From: CAWALV01 sp963782965
GTDB lineage: Bacteria > Actinomycetota > Actinomycetes > Acidothermales > Acidothermaceae
Assembly: GCA_963782965.1 (NCBI GenBank)
Contig: CAWALV010000002.1
Location: forward strand, 620,001 to 684,000
Direction of reading: 5' to 3'
Length of the DNA stretch: 64,000 nt
Shown: in pieces, positions 54,111-62,120 of the stretch
Layout: every line of letters begins with the position of its first letter
Numbering within the stretch: position 1 is the stretch's first letter
The notes under the pieces: generated by a model
Databases searched by the model: none
Told to the model about the DNA's origin: nothing
What the model saw: the letters and a program-made list of their open reading frames with translations, nothing else
Position numbers and translations under genes: made by a program

Positions 54111-54326
54111 TCAGCGCCGGCGGGTGCCATGCTGGCGGCCGGCACGCCGGATCTCGCGGATGGCCGACGCCTGCCATCCGCGAATGCTGCGCCCGCGCAC
54201 GCGGTACGGTGCGGGATGTCGGCGCGGTGGCTGGGCGGGCCGGCCGCGTGCCACCGCGGCGATCGTGAAGACGACGACACCGACGAACGCGGCACCGAAC
54301 ACGATCTCGACGATCCGCCAAGCCAT
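54111..54326 (-). CDS. Small membrane protein downstream of purU
   Basis: A 71-residue protein with one N-terminal hydrophobic helix (IVEIVFGAAFVGVVVFTIAAVA) and a very basic C-terminal half. ATG 54326 lies eight bases after the purU stop and is preceded by GAGGAACC, so it is probably co-transcribed with purU. Convergent with the 88-residue protein gene. No family recognised. Confidence 0.5.
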   Translation of the reverse strand: MAWRIVEIVFGAAFVGVVVFTIAAVARGRPAQPPRRHPAPYRVRGRSIRGWQASAIREIRRAGRQHGTRRR

Positions 54327-54333
54327 CGGTTCC

Positions 54334-55203
54334 TCAGCGAAAGACGATGGTCTTGTGGCCGTCGAGCAGGACTCGGTGTTCGACATGCCAGCGGACGGCG
54401 CGGGCGAGCGCCAGACACTCGACGTCCCCGCCGATCTCGGTGAGCCGGGCCACGTCGTCGCTGTGCTCGACCCGCGCGACTTCCTGCTCGATGATCGGCC
54501 CCTCGTCGAGGTTGGCCGTGACGTAGTGCGCGGTCGCGCCGATCAGCTTCACGCCGCGGTCGTGCGCCTGGTGGTAGGGCCGGGCGCCCTTGAAACTCGG
54601 CAGGAACGAGTGGTGGATATTGATGATGCGCCCCGGCAGCCGCTCGCAGACGAGCGGGGAGAGCACCTGCATGTAACGCGCGAGGACGACGAGCTCGACA
54701 GCGTGTTCTTCGACGAGGGCGAGCAGCTTCTGCTCGGCGTCGGCCTTCGTCTCTGCGGTCACCGGGATGTAGTGGTAGGGAATGCCGTACGACGCGGCGA
54801 GGCCCTCGAAGTCGCGGTGGTTCGACACGATGCCGACGATGTCGCCGGGGATGGAGCCGACCCGCCAGCGGTAGAGCAGGTCGTTGAGGCACTGACCGTG
54901 CTTCGACACCATCACCAGGATCGGCGGCCGGGCGTTCTCGTCGTGCAGTTGCCAGTTCATCGAAAACGACTCCGCGACGGGGATGAATGCCTCGCGCAGT
55001 GCGTCGACCCCGTAGGCCGGGTCGGTGCACTCGATGTGCACGCGCATGAAGAAGCGCAACGTGTCGCGGTCGCCGAACTGCTGGCTGTCGACGATGTTGC
55101 CGCCGTGGGCCGAGAGGAACCCGGTGACCGCGTGCACGATGCCCAGCCGGTCAGGGCAGGACAGCGTCAGGATGCAGCGATCCGCCAACGCCGGCCCCCT
55201 CAC
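54334..55203 (-). CDS. purU: Formyltetrahydrofolate deformylase PurU
   Basis: A 289-residue enzyme that hydrolyses 10-formyl-THF to THF and formate, supplying formate and balancing one-carbon pools. The N-terminal ACT domain reads LTLSCPDRLGIVHAVTGFL, and the formyltransferase-like domain contains LVMVSKHGQCLNDLLYR, LARYMQVLSP, the catalytic NIHHSFLPSFKGARPY and a conserved Asp in TANLDEGPIIEQ. All catalytic motifs are intact. Confidence 0.95.
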   Translation of the reverse strand: MRGPALADRCILTLSCPDRLGIVHAVTGFLSAHGGNIVDSQQFGDRDTLRFFMRVHIECTDPAYGVDALREAFIPVAESFSMNWQLHDENARPPILVMVSKHGQCLNDLLYRWRVGSIPGDIVGIVSNHRDFEGLAASYGIPYHYIPVTAETKADAEQKLLALVEEHAVELVVLARYMQVLSPLVCERLPGRIINIHHSFLPSFKGARPYHQAHDRGVKLIGATAHYVTANLDEGPIIEQEVARVEHSDDVARLTEIGGDVECLALARAVRWHVEHRVLLDGHKTIVFR

Positions 55204-55365
55204 CTGATACGGCCGGTGCGCCGGCTCGTCCTGATCGACCGAAGTGGTCTCGCGTGTCGCAGAATAGTCCTTGCAGGCGCTGCTGCTCTGCCGGGCGGCC
55301 GTCAGGCCGTCAGGTCATCAGGTCGTAGGAGTCGTCAGCGCCGACTCATCCGTGGGAGGGACGTC

Positions 55366-55722
55366 GTGATCTTCAAGCTGGTGCAGGACGGGCGGCCATA
55401 CCCGCCGCACGATCTGACCTTGCGGCAGTGGGCCAGTGTGGCGCCTCGCCAGGTGCGGCTCGACCAGCTCATCACGACGAAGCGGGTGCTGGCGCTCGAC
55501 GTCCTGCTCGACGACGACTCGACCTTCTACGGTGACCTCTTTCCCCATGTCGTGCAGTGGGAGGGCCACCTGTACCTCGAAGACGGGCTACACCGCGCGT
55601 TGCGAGCGGCGCTTCAGCAGCGGACGACGGTGCACGTGCGGGTGCTCGACCTCGACGATCCGCGCGCCCTCGAGCAGGCACGCACCGGGGAGCCGGCCGA
55701 CATGTCGAGCATCGAGCTGTGA
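55366..55722 (+). CDS. Conserved actinobacterial protein, ParB-like in appearance
   Basis: A 118-residue protein starting at GTG 55366 (MIFKLVQDGRPYPPHDLTLRQW). The block VRLDQLITTKRVLALDVLL followed by YLEDGLHRALRAALQQR resembles the ParB/Srx-like fold, where a short motif between a strand and helix binds nucleotide. Proteins of this type are widespread in actinobacteria and usually annotated only as type II/ParB-like or hypothetical. GGGAGGG lies upstream. A much longer in-frame extension upstream is antisense to purU and not real. Confidence 0.6.
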   Translation: MIFKLVQDGRPYPPHDLTLRQWASVAPRQVRLDQLITTKRVLALDVLLDDDSTFYGDLFPHVVQWEGHLYLEDGLHRALRAALQQRTTVHVRVLDLDDPRALEQARTGEPADMSSIEL

Positions 55723-55743
55723 GGTTCACGTGAGGTCGCGGCC

Positions 55744-55878
55744 ATGAGTGAGCTGGTGCCGGAGCAGACCAGCGACGACGTCGACACCGGCTGGGGCGAC
55801 GACGAAAGGGCCGCCGAGGAGGCGCAGCACGACGCCGAGTGGTACGAGCGCGAGCGCCCCCCGCATCACGGCGACTGA
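55744..55878 (+). CDS. 44-residue acidic protein
   Basis: ATG 55744 opens a 44-codon frame: MSELVPEQTSDDVDTGWGDD, then ERAAEEAQHDAEWYERERPPHHGD and TGA. It is strongly acidic, with Trp residues in a regular GWGDD/EWYERERPP pattern seen in small actinobacterial proteins. It lies 21 bases downstream of the ParB-like gene on the same strand, so they may form one transcript. Function unknown. Confidence 0.55.
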   Translation: MSELVPEQTSDDVDTGWGDDERAAEEAQHDAEWYERERPPHHGD

Positions 55879-55902
55879 CGCCCCGCTGGTCGGTCGCTGC
55901 TC

Positions 55903-56340
55903 CTAGTGTGTTGCTGCGCGCTGCTCGGGTGCCCCGGGCAGCGGCTCGGAGACGGCGGTGCAGAACGAGCAACGACGAGCGGCGGCTGGGATGCTGCTCA
56001 GGCACTCGGGGCAATCGCGACTCGGCGCCTCGGGGTCGGGCGCCTTCTGGAAGCGCGCCAGCAGCGCTCCGAACGGGAGCACGACGAGGTAGTAGATGAT
56101 CGCTACGAGGATCAAGAACGCGATGAGCGCGTTCACGAACTCCCCGTAGGCGAACACGCTCTTGTGCACCGTGAACGTGCGCTTGTCGAATGCGCCACTC
56201 CCGCCGAGTAGCCCGATCAACGGGGTGATGAAGTCCTTCACCAGGGCCGTGACGAGCCCGGCGAAGGCGGCGCCGATGACGAACGCGACCGCGAGGTCGA
56301 CCAGGTTTCCGCGCAGCAGAAACTTCTTGAAGCCAGACAT
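55903..56340 (-). CDS. mscL: Large-conductance mechanosensitive channel MscL with zinc-ribbon tail
   Basis: A 145-residue MscL channel, which opens under membrane tension to release osmolytes. MSGFKKFLLRGNLVDLAVAFVIGAAF is the family N-terminal amphipathic helix and first transmembrane segment, and VNALIAFLILVAIIYYLVVLPF is the second. After the usual cytoplasmic helix the protein ends with CPECLSSIPAAARRCSFC, a likely zinc ribbon seen in some actinobacterial homologues but not in E. coli MscL. Confidence 0.93.
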   Translation of the reverse strand: MSGFKKFLLRGNLVDLAVAFVIGAAFAGLVTALVKDFITPLIGLLGGSGAFDKRTFTVHKSVFAYGEFVNALIAFLILVAIIYYLVVLPFGALLARFQKAPDPEAPSRDCPECLSSIPAAARRCSFCTAVSEPLPGAPEQRAATH

Positions 56341-56443
56341 CGCTGCCTCCTCAGAGTCGTTCTTCTCGCCGGTTCGACTTCGCCGGTCGGGTCATCGTTG
56401 CGGTAGCCGGGTGGTGAGCGCAACACAGGCGGTCGAGCGCGGG

Positions 56444-57223
56444 TCAGCCGACGACCACGGCCGATAGCCGGTCGCTCACTTCTGCCTGAGCGAGCGCTCG
56501 CGCTTCGTCGGGCGTGGTGGCCAGGACGACGAGCGTGCCGGGCGCGGTCACGTCGGCCGCCGTGCTTGCCGTGCTTGCCGTGTTCATGGGTGGCGGGATC
56601 GAGAGGACGACGACGTCGGCGGCGATCACGTCGGCGGCCGCCGACGCCAAAGCGGGACCGTCGATGACGGCGGTCGATGCGGCGAGCACCTCGACGTGCT
56701 GGCCCGGGTGCAGCAGCCGCGCGGCGTCACCGTCGGCTAGCCGGACCGGGGCGGCGACCATGCCGCGACCGGGCGGCGCGAGGGGGCCGTCGTCGAAGCG
56801 GGCGTCGGTCAGCGGTTCGCCTCGCCGTGCCGGTGCGGCCAGCCGTCGCCCGACGACCTGGGCGCGCGTCGCGAACCCGCCGTCGGGCGCTGCTGTCGCG
56901 GGCAGTGCTTCGGGCCGGACGTCGGCCGCGCCGAGTGTCGCGCCCGCCGGCAGATCGCGTGCCGCGACGATGACGACGGACTGCGGCGGGGTTCTCGGCT
57001 TGAGCACGTCGAGCGCGATCAGGGCACCCAGCGCGACGGCAGTCGCGGCAAGCGCACGGCGATGCCGCCGTGCCGAGCGTTGCAGCCGGCGCAGCCGGTC
57101 AGACCAGTCATTGCTGGACGGTGCAGCGAAGGCAGGAGCGGTTTCGAGCGGCGGCAGTGTCGGTCGGAGCGAGATTCGGGTGAGAACGTCACGCCACCTG
57201 TGCCGGCGGACGCTCGAGCTCAC
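56444..57223 (-). CDS. SAF-domain (CpaB/RcpC-like) membrane-anchored protein
   Basis: A 259-residue protein with a basic N-terminus, one hydrophobic helix near residues 55-75 (ALAATAVALGALIALDVL), then a SAF domain (VVIVAARDLPAGATLGAADV, VVGRRLAAPARRGEPLTDARF) and a second part with LLHPGQHVEVLAAS. This matches CpaB/RcpC-like proteins used in Flp/Tad pilus assembly, although no other pilus genes are near. Its start overlaps the stop of the mtnP gene by four bases. Confidence 0.7.
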   Translation of the reverse strand: MSSSVRRHRWRDVLTRISLRPTLPPLETAPAFAAPSSNDWSDRLRRLQRSARRHRRALAATAVALGALIALDVLKPRTPPQSVVIVAARDLPAGATLGAADVRPEALPATAAPDGGFATRAQVVGRRLAAPARRGEPLTDARFDDGPLAPPGRGMVAAPVRLADGDAARLLHPGQHVEVLAASTAVIDGPALASAAADVIAADVVVLSIPPPMNTASTASTAADVTAPGTLVVLATTPDEARALAQAEVSDRLSAVVVG

Positions 57224-58056
57224 GACCGCGTCGACTCGTCAGCGCCCGGCCCGGGCGGTCGCGGCCCCGCCCCCTCGCCGCACACGCAGGAGGCCAGCGC
57301 CGGAAGTGTCAGGAGTGCTTGTGCGAGCACGGACCGCAGCCGGTCGAGACTGCGCCCGAACTCGGCGAAGACTTCTTCCTGGGTGACGCCTTCGCCGGCC
57401 TCCAAGCCGGCGTCGAGGTCGGTGACGACGGCGATCGAGGTGTAGCAGAGCCCGAGTTCTCTTGCGAGAGTCGCCTCGGGCTGCCCGGTCATGCCGACGA
57501 CAGTCCAGCCCTCGGCGGCGTGATGGCGAGACTCGGCGCGGCTGGAGAACCGCGGCCCCTGGATCACGACGAGCGTGCCGCCGTCGCGCGCGGGCCACCC
57601 CTGCGCGTGCGCGGTGTCGAGGACGGCTCGCCGACCGGTCGGGCAGTACGGATCTGCGAACGGGACGTGCACGAGTGGGCCGTCGCCGTCGTAGAACGTG
57701 TGCTCGCGACCCCAGGTGCGGTCGACGACCTGGTCGGGGACGACGAGAGAGCCGGGGCCGAGCTCGGCACGCAACGAACCGACCGCGCAGGGCGCGAGCA
57801 CCTGCTCGACACCCAGCGAACGCAACGCCCACAGGTTGGCGCGGTAGGGCAGCCGGTGCGGCGGGAACCGGTGATCCTTACCGTGCCGCGGCACGAACGC
57901 GACCGGCCGGCCGCCGACCGTCCCGACCAGCGGCGGCTCGCTCGGTGGCCCGAACGGTGTCGTGACGTCGACCGCCGCCGGAGCGGCGTGGTCGAGGAAC
58001 TCATAGAACCCCGAGCCGCCGAGCACTCCGATCGGCGGTTGCGTGCCTTCGATCAT
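57220..58056 (-). CDS. mtnP: S-methyl-5'-thioadenosine phosphorylase
   Basis: A 278-residue PNP/MTAP-type phosphorylase of methionine salvage. GVLGGSGFYEF near residue 11 (phosphate-binding start), PRHGKDHRFPPHRLPYRAN near residue 55, VAPCAVGSLR-like ACAVGSLR near 90, IQGPRFSSRAESR (phosphate/ribose site) and VGMTGQPEATLARELGLCY near 190 are all present. Related enzymes accept 5'-deoxyinosine or purine nucleosides, so the exact substrate is inference. The C-terminal tail is Pro/Gly-rich. Confidence 0.88.
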   Translation of the reverse strand: MIEGTQPPIGVLGGSGFYEFLDHAAPAAVDVTTPFGPPSEPPLVGTVGGRPVAFVPRHGKDHRFPPHRLPYRANLWALRSLGVEQVLAPCAVGSLRAELGPGSLVVPDQVVDRTWGREHTFYDGDGPLVHVPFADPYCPTGRRAVLDTAHAQGWPARDGGTLVVIQGPRFSSRAESRHHAAEGWTVVGMTGQPEATLARELGLCYTSIAVVTDLDAGLEAGEGVTQEEVFAEFGRSLDRLRSVLAQALLTLPALASCVCGEGAGPRPPGPGADESTRS

Positions 58057-58143
58057 GCGTCGACCTTAGGACGCGCCGACCCGGCGTCGTCCGGGTGTGG
58101 TCGCCCGGTGTGGACGGCGAGTTGCCGGCCTGGGGACGGGGGC

Positions 58144-58584
58144 CTAGCCTGCGGCGGCTTTCGGAGCGGCGCCCGAGGAGCTGGCTGAGGAGCTCCCGGC
58201 CGAGCCGGGCCCACTCGAGGTTCCCGAGGAACTCGTCGAGCCCGAACCGCTCGACGCCGTGCCGGCCGCCGAGGTCGACGCGTCTGCTGCGGTCTTCGAC
58301 TCGCCCTTGCCAGCGTTGTCAGCCTTGCCAGCCTTGCCGGCCTTGTCAGCCTTGCCGGCCTCGCCACCCTTGCCGGCCTCGCCACCCTCGGCGGCGGGCT
58401 TGGCGCCGTTGCGGCTGTCGGTGCGGTAGAAGCCGGACCCCTTGAAGACGATGCCGACGGAGGAGTACAGCTTGCGCAGCCGCCCCTGGCACGCGGGGCA
58501 TTCGGTCAGCGGCGCGTCGGTGAACTTCTGCACCACCTCGAGCTGCTCCCCGCACTCGGTACATGCGTACTGATACGTCGGCAC
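58144..58584 (-). CDS. FmdB-family zinc-ribbon protein with low-complexity tail
   Basis: A 146-residue protein. Residues 1-60 are the FmdB regulatory-type zinc ribbon: MPTYQYACTECGEQLEVVQ, TECPACQGRLRKLYS and FKGSGFYRTDSR. The remainder is a Lys/Gly/Ala-rich stretch with repeats of EAGKGG and KADKAGKAG, then a Ser/Gly/Ala tail. The ribbon is conserved; the tail is probably disordered. Function of the family is uncertain. Confidence 0.85.
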   Translation of the reverse strand: MPTYQYACTECGEQLEVVQKFTDAPLTECPACQGRLRKLYSSVGIVFKGSGFYRTDSRNGAKPAAEGGEAGKGGEAGKADKAGKAGKADNAGKGESKTAADASTSAAGTASSGSGSTSSSGTSSGPGSAGSSSASSSGAAPKAAAG

Positions 58585-58927
58585 CCACGCCTCCTGGACC
58601 GTCGCCGCCGTCCCGAGGCTGACACCCGCGAGACCTCTGGCACTCTCCTACCTTGACTGCTAATGATGCGGCACGATCGCGCGCTCGTCCAGTCGGTGTC
58701 GCCGCATGAACAGGCGGGGACCGCTCTGGCGTCGTCAGCGCGAGCCGAGTACGGCTCGTAAGGCTGGTGTGATGGGCCCAATGCACCGGCGACAGCCATC
58801 CCGGTCAGAATCCCGAGTCCCCGCCCTACTCGCCGACCTGGAAGTGTGACCTTCTGTCGAGAGACCGGGCCCAGGCGGGACGTTCGACCCTGTTGCGGCG
58901 GCCGGGGCCGGCGGCACAGTCCGAGGC
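58585..58927. other. 343-bp intergenic region
   Basis: Lies between the divergent FmdB-type and ArsR-type genes and should contain both promoters. I see no gene and no clear operator; ATGCGGC and GCCGCAT occur as a loose inverted pair on the left side. Confidence 0.4.
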
Positions 58928-59254
58928 GTGAACACTTCCACCACGACTGAACTATTTGCCCTCGACGGCTCGGAGCTGCTCGCGGTGGCGGCCGAGCCCG
59001 TGCGTTGGCGGCTGCTGGCTGCGTTGGCCGGCGGCACCCGCTGCGTCTGCCAATTGCAGCCGGTCGCCGGTGTGACCGCGCCGGCGCTGTCGCACCATCT
59101 GAAGGTGCTGCGCGAGGCGGGGCTGGTGGTCGCCGCCCGGCGTGGGCGATGGATCGACTACACGCTCGCAACGGATGCGATCGAGCGGCTGCACGATGCG
59201 TTGCCGCCCACCGCCGGCGTCGGTGATGTGTGCGGGGCTGGTTGCGGTGGCTGA
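58928..59254 (+). CDS. ArsR-family metal/oxyanion-type transcriptional repressor
   Basis: A 108-residue winged-helix repressor. EPVRWRLLAALAGGTRCVCQLQP places a C-V-C pair at the end of the sensor helix, the position used by ArsR and CmtR-type repressors for metal(loid) binding; APALSHHLKVLREAGLVVAARRGRWIDY is the recognition helix and wing. A C-terminal Cys pair (DVCGAGCGG) may add ligands. The permease gene begins inside its 3' end, so it probably controls the cassette. Confidence 0.88.
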   Translation: MNTSTTTELFALDGSELLAVAAEPVRWRLLAALAGGTRCVCQLQPVAGVTAPALSHHLKVLREAGLVVAARRGRWIDYTLATDAIERLHDALPPTAGVGDVCGAGCGG

Positions 59255-60326
59255 GGACCTGCTCACCCACCCGGCCCGGCGACCCGCCCACCAACGGTGG
59301 CGGGCACCCGGGACGCCGGTCCTGGCGCGGGCCGTGCTGGTGACAGCAGCCTGGGCGACCGCGCTGCGCTTCAACGCCGCGCTGTGGAACCAGGTCGTCT
59401 ACCACTGGATCCGGTTGAACCCAGGCACCCGGTGGGGGTCGGCGGTGCACTTCTTTCTCACCGACACCGTGAAGATCGGGTTGCTGCTCGCGGGGATCAT
59501 CTTCGCGGTCACCGTGCTACGCAGCTTCGTCAGCCTCGAGCGCACCCGGACGCTGCTCGGTGGGCGCCGCGAAGGCGTGGCGAACGTGATGGCCGCCGGG
59601 CTGGGCGTGGCGACACCGTTTTGTTCCTGCTCGGCGGTTCCCGCCTTCATCGGGTTCGTGGCCGCGGGCGTGCCGATCGGCGTCACCTTGTCGTTCCTCA
59701 TCGCGAGCCCGATGGTCAACGAAGTCGCCGTCGTGCTGCTGTACGGCCTGCTCGGCTTCAAAGTCGCCGTGATCTACATCGGATCCGGTCTGGCGATCGC
59801 CATCGTCGCCGGCATGGTGCTCGGCCGCCTCCGCGTGGAGCGGTGGGTCGAACCATTCGTGTACGAGACCCGCCTCCGCGGGCAGGTCATCGAATCCGGC
59901 ACACCTTTGACCTGGCCAGATCGGGTGGCGCTGGGCCGCGGCGAGGTGCGCACGATCATCGGCAAGATCTGGCCCTACCTGGTCGTCGGGATCGCGCTCG
60001 GTGCCGCGATCCACGGCTGGGCACCGACCGACTTCTTCGCCCGCTACGCCGGCCCGCACAACCCGTTCGGGCCCGTTGTGGCGGTGGTCCTCGGCGTGCC
60101 GCTGTACTCCAACGCGGCGGGCATCCTGCCGTTGATCCAGGCCCTGCACGCCAAGGGCATGGCGATCGGCACGCTGCTGGCGTTCATGATGAGCGTCGTC
60201 GCGCTAAGCCTGCCCGAGATGATCCTGCTGCGCAGGGTGCTGCGCCCCAAGCTCCTCGGTTGCTTCATCGGCGTCGTCGCCGCCGGCATCCTCGCCACCG
60301 GCTACCTGTTCAACCTCATCCTCTGA
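59226..60326 (+). CDS. Permease of the UPF0718/ArsP-like family
   Basis: About 366 residues with eight or so hydrophobic helices. ATPFCSCSAVPAFIGFVAAGVPIGVTLSFLIASPMVNEVA near residue 150 is the family signature, with the Cys pair involved in metal(loid) or organoarsenical handling in ArsP-like members. GVPLYSNAAGILPLIQAL is the matching motif in the second half. The start ATG 59226 overlaps the repressor gene; GTG 59247 is an alternative. Likely an efflux permease for an arsenical or similar compound. Confidence 0.85.
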   Translation: MCAGLVAVAEDLLTHPARRPAHQRWRAPGTPVLARAVLVTAAWATALRFNAALWNQVVYHWIRLNPGTRWGSAVHFFLTDTVKIGLLLAGIIFAVTVLRSFVSLERTRTLLGGRREGVANVMAAGLGVATPFCSCSAVPAFIGFVAAGVPIGVTLSFLIASPMVNEVAVVLLYGLLGFKVAVIYIGSGLAIAIVAGMVLGRLRVERWVEPFVYETRLRGQVIESGTPLTWPDRVALGRGEVRTIIGKIWPYLVVGIALGAAIHGWAPTDFFARYAGPHNPFGPVVAVVLGVPLYSNAAGILPLIQALHAKGMAIGTLLAFMMSVVALSLPEMILLRRVLRPKLLGCFIGVVAAGILATGYLFNLIL

Positions 60327-60348
60327 CTCCACGAAGGAGCTGACCGCT

Positions 60349-60600
60349 GTGCTGATCAAGGTCTTGGGCTCGGGCTGCGCGAACTGCCACACCCTCGAAC
60401 GCCTCACCCGCCACGCCCTGGACGAGCTCGGCCTCACCGCCGAGGTCGAGCAGGTGACCGACTACCCGGCCATCGCCGGCTACGGGGTCATGAGCACCCC
60501 CGCCCTGGTTATCGACGACCAGGTCGTCCTGGCCGGCCGGGTGCCCACCCTCGCGCAGGTCCGCGATCTGCTGACCGCAGCACACGTTGCCATGCCATGA
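60349..60600 (+). CDS. Thioredoxin-like small redox protein
   Basis: An 83-residue protein starting MLIKVLGSGCANCHTLERL with a CANC active site, then TDYPAIAGYGVMSTPALVIDDQVVLAG containing the cis-Pro loop (STPA) of thioredoxin folds. Members of this small-thioredoxin family are often encoded next to ArsP/UPF0718 permeases and may keep the transported metalloid or the permease cysteines reduced. GTG start with AAGGAG upstream. Third gene of the ArsR-permease cassette. Confidence 0.88.
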   Translation: MLIKVLGSGCANCHTLERLTRHALDELGLTAEVEQVTDYPAIAGYGVMSTPALVIDDQVVLAGRVPTLAQVRDLLTAAHVAMP

Positions 60601-60652
60601 ACGCGATCACCGTGGGCCAGACTTTCGCGACCACGCGGGCATTCCACGACTG

Positions 60653-60691
60653 CGTGGGGGCCACCAACTCCTAGCCGCGATGGCCCCCACG
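60653..60691 (+). terminator. Inverted repeat, probable terminator of the ArsR-permease cassette
   Basis: CGTGGGGGCCA (60653-60663) and TGGCCCCCACG (60681-60691) form a perfect 11-bp stem with a 17-base loop, 53 bases after the last gene of the cassette. No T-run follows, which is common for actinobacterial terminators. Confidence 0.65.
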
Positions 60692-60944
60692 TAGCCGGTA
60701 CTCCCGGCAATTACCCGACTTCGTCTCCCGTACCCCGGCGCCTTTGACATGCGAGTTCACATGCAACGGATTCAGGCGCGCCGCCACCGGCAAGACGCAC
60801 GGCCGCCCACGCGGCAGAAGAAATCACCGCACCCAAACCTGAAGGAATACGACGCCGGGATTTTCGTACCGGCACAAACCACGCCGAACTTCGGGTCCAT
60901 CTAGCAGCCTTGCCAGCCGTCGTCAGCGCGAGCGGCTTCGTCAG
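60692..60944. other. Remainder of a 344-bp gap
   Basis: Between the inverted repeat and the convergent hydrolase gene I see no gene, repeat or RNA. ATGCGAGTTCACATGCAAC contains a loose dyad only. Confidence 0.4.
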
Positions 60945-62096
60945 TCACTTGCCCACACGCAGCGCGTCGTCGAGGAACGTCAGCACGTGCGCGGTCCACT
61001 CCGCCGGTGCGTGCTGGAGGCCGTGTGTGTGCGAGGCACCCGCGACGACCCATGTCCGAACCCGGTCCGGTGCGGCGGAGCGTAGGTAGGCCACGGCCTC
61101 GGGCTCGTCCACGACGGATCCGCCGGCAATGAGCAGGAACGGCGTCGCCCTGGCCTGTTCGATCGCCGCGTGCAGCGTGCCCGGCTCCGGTGCCGGGCTG
61201 AGTAAGGCAGCGACGCCGTACGTCAAGCGATCCATGCCGCGCTGTATCGCGCCCGCGACGCCGCCGGGGAGGTAGCCCGCCTTGTCGGCGGCCGTGCGGT
61301 GCGTCGCGCCTTCGGCGACCACCGCTCGGATGGCGGGCTCGGCAGCTGCGGCTCCGATCGCCTCCTCACCGCCCATCGACAGGCCGAGCACCCCGATGCG
61401 GGTCGGATCGACGCCGGGCCGATGTCGAAGGAAGGTGACGGCGGCAGTGATGTCGCGCTCGCCGTACCACCCGGCGTCCATCGCGTGTCCGCCGCTGCGG
61501 CCCTGACCGCGTGGGTCGACCAGCAGGACGCCGTAGCCGTGCCGGGCGAGCACTACCGCCTGGCCGAGCGTCGCCGTTCGGTTGGAGCCCGAACCAGGGA
61601 TCGTGACGATCGCCGCGTGGTTGGTCGACGCGAGGTACCAGGCGGCGAGCCGAACGCCGTCCTCGGTTCGGAATGTCACCTCGTCGTAGGCCAGACCCTG
61701 GTCGGCCGGCGTCGCCGAGCCGAGACTGCTGCGCGGGGCATACGCGAGCATCGTGCCAGTCGCGACGCACCACATCACGACGACGACGACCATGCCGACC
61801 GGGACGAGCCACAATCGCTGCCAGCGGTGCAGCGCGCGCCAAGAGAAACGGGTGGCGAACGCGAGCAGCGCCAGCCCGACGACGAGCAACAGCAGGCCGA
61901 TCAGGCTGCTGGCCGTCAGCCCCACCGTGGTCAAGTGTCGGATCGCGACCCCCGCGCCGCCGGCGGTGACCACGACGCCGACCACGGCCGCGATCGCGGC
62001 AGAGAGTCTCGGCAGTCTGCGATGCCAGAGCAGTCGGCGGCCCCGACCCGCCGGAGGCGGCGACTGAGCGACCGGTTGCGGTGAGGTGGTCGTCAC
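60945..62096 (-). CDS. Membrane-anchored alpha/beta hydrolase
   Basis: A 383-residue protein with three or so hydrophobic helices in the first 115 residues (IAAVVGVVVTAGGAGVAI, LIGLLLLVVGLALLAFA, VPVGMVVVVVMWCVA), followed by an alpha/beta-hydrolase domain. Oxyanion region IPGSGSNR, LLVDPRGQGRSGG, nucleophile elbow GLSMGGEEA and the His in GASHTHGL are present. Resembles prolyl-oligopeptidase-like or dienelactone-hydrolase-like esterases; substrate unknown. Confidence 0.83.
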   Translation of the reverse strand: MTTTSPQPVAQSPPPAGRGRRLLWHRRLPRLSAAIAAVVGVVVTAGGAGVAIRHLTTVGLTASSLIGLLLLVVGLALLAFATRFSWRALHRWQRLWLVPVGMVVVVVMWCVATGTMLAYAPRSSLGSATPADQGLAYDEVTFRTEDGVRLAAWYLASTNHAAIVTIPGSGSNRTATLGQAVVLARHGYGVLLVDPRGQGRSGGHAMDAGWYGERDITAAVTFLRHRPGVDPTRIGVLGLSMGGEEAIGAAAAEPAIRAVVAEGATHRTAADKAGYLPGGVAGAIQRGMDRLTYGVAALLSPAPEPGTLHAAIEQARATPFLLIAGGSVVDEPEAVAYLRSAAPDRVRTWVVAGASHTHGLQHAPAEWTAHVLTFLDDALRVGK

Positions 62097-62120
62097 GGCA
62101 CTCCGTCGGCGGAGCCGGTC

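Noticed and set aside
53263..55365. A plus-strand frame joined to the ParB-like gene that would make it about 819 residues long.
   Set aside because: The extra part is antisense to purU and basic or low-complexity; a good ribosome-binding site lies before GTG 55366.
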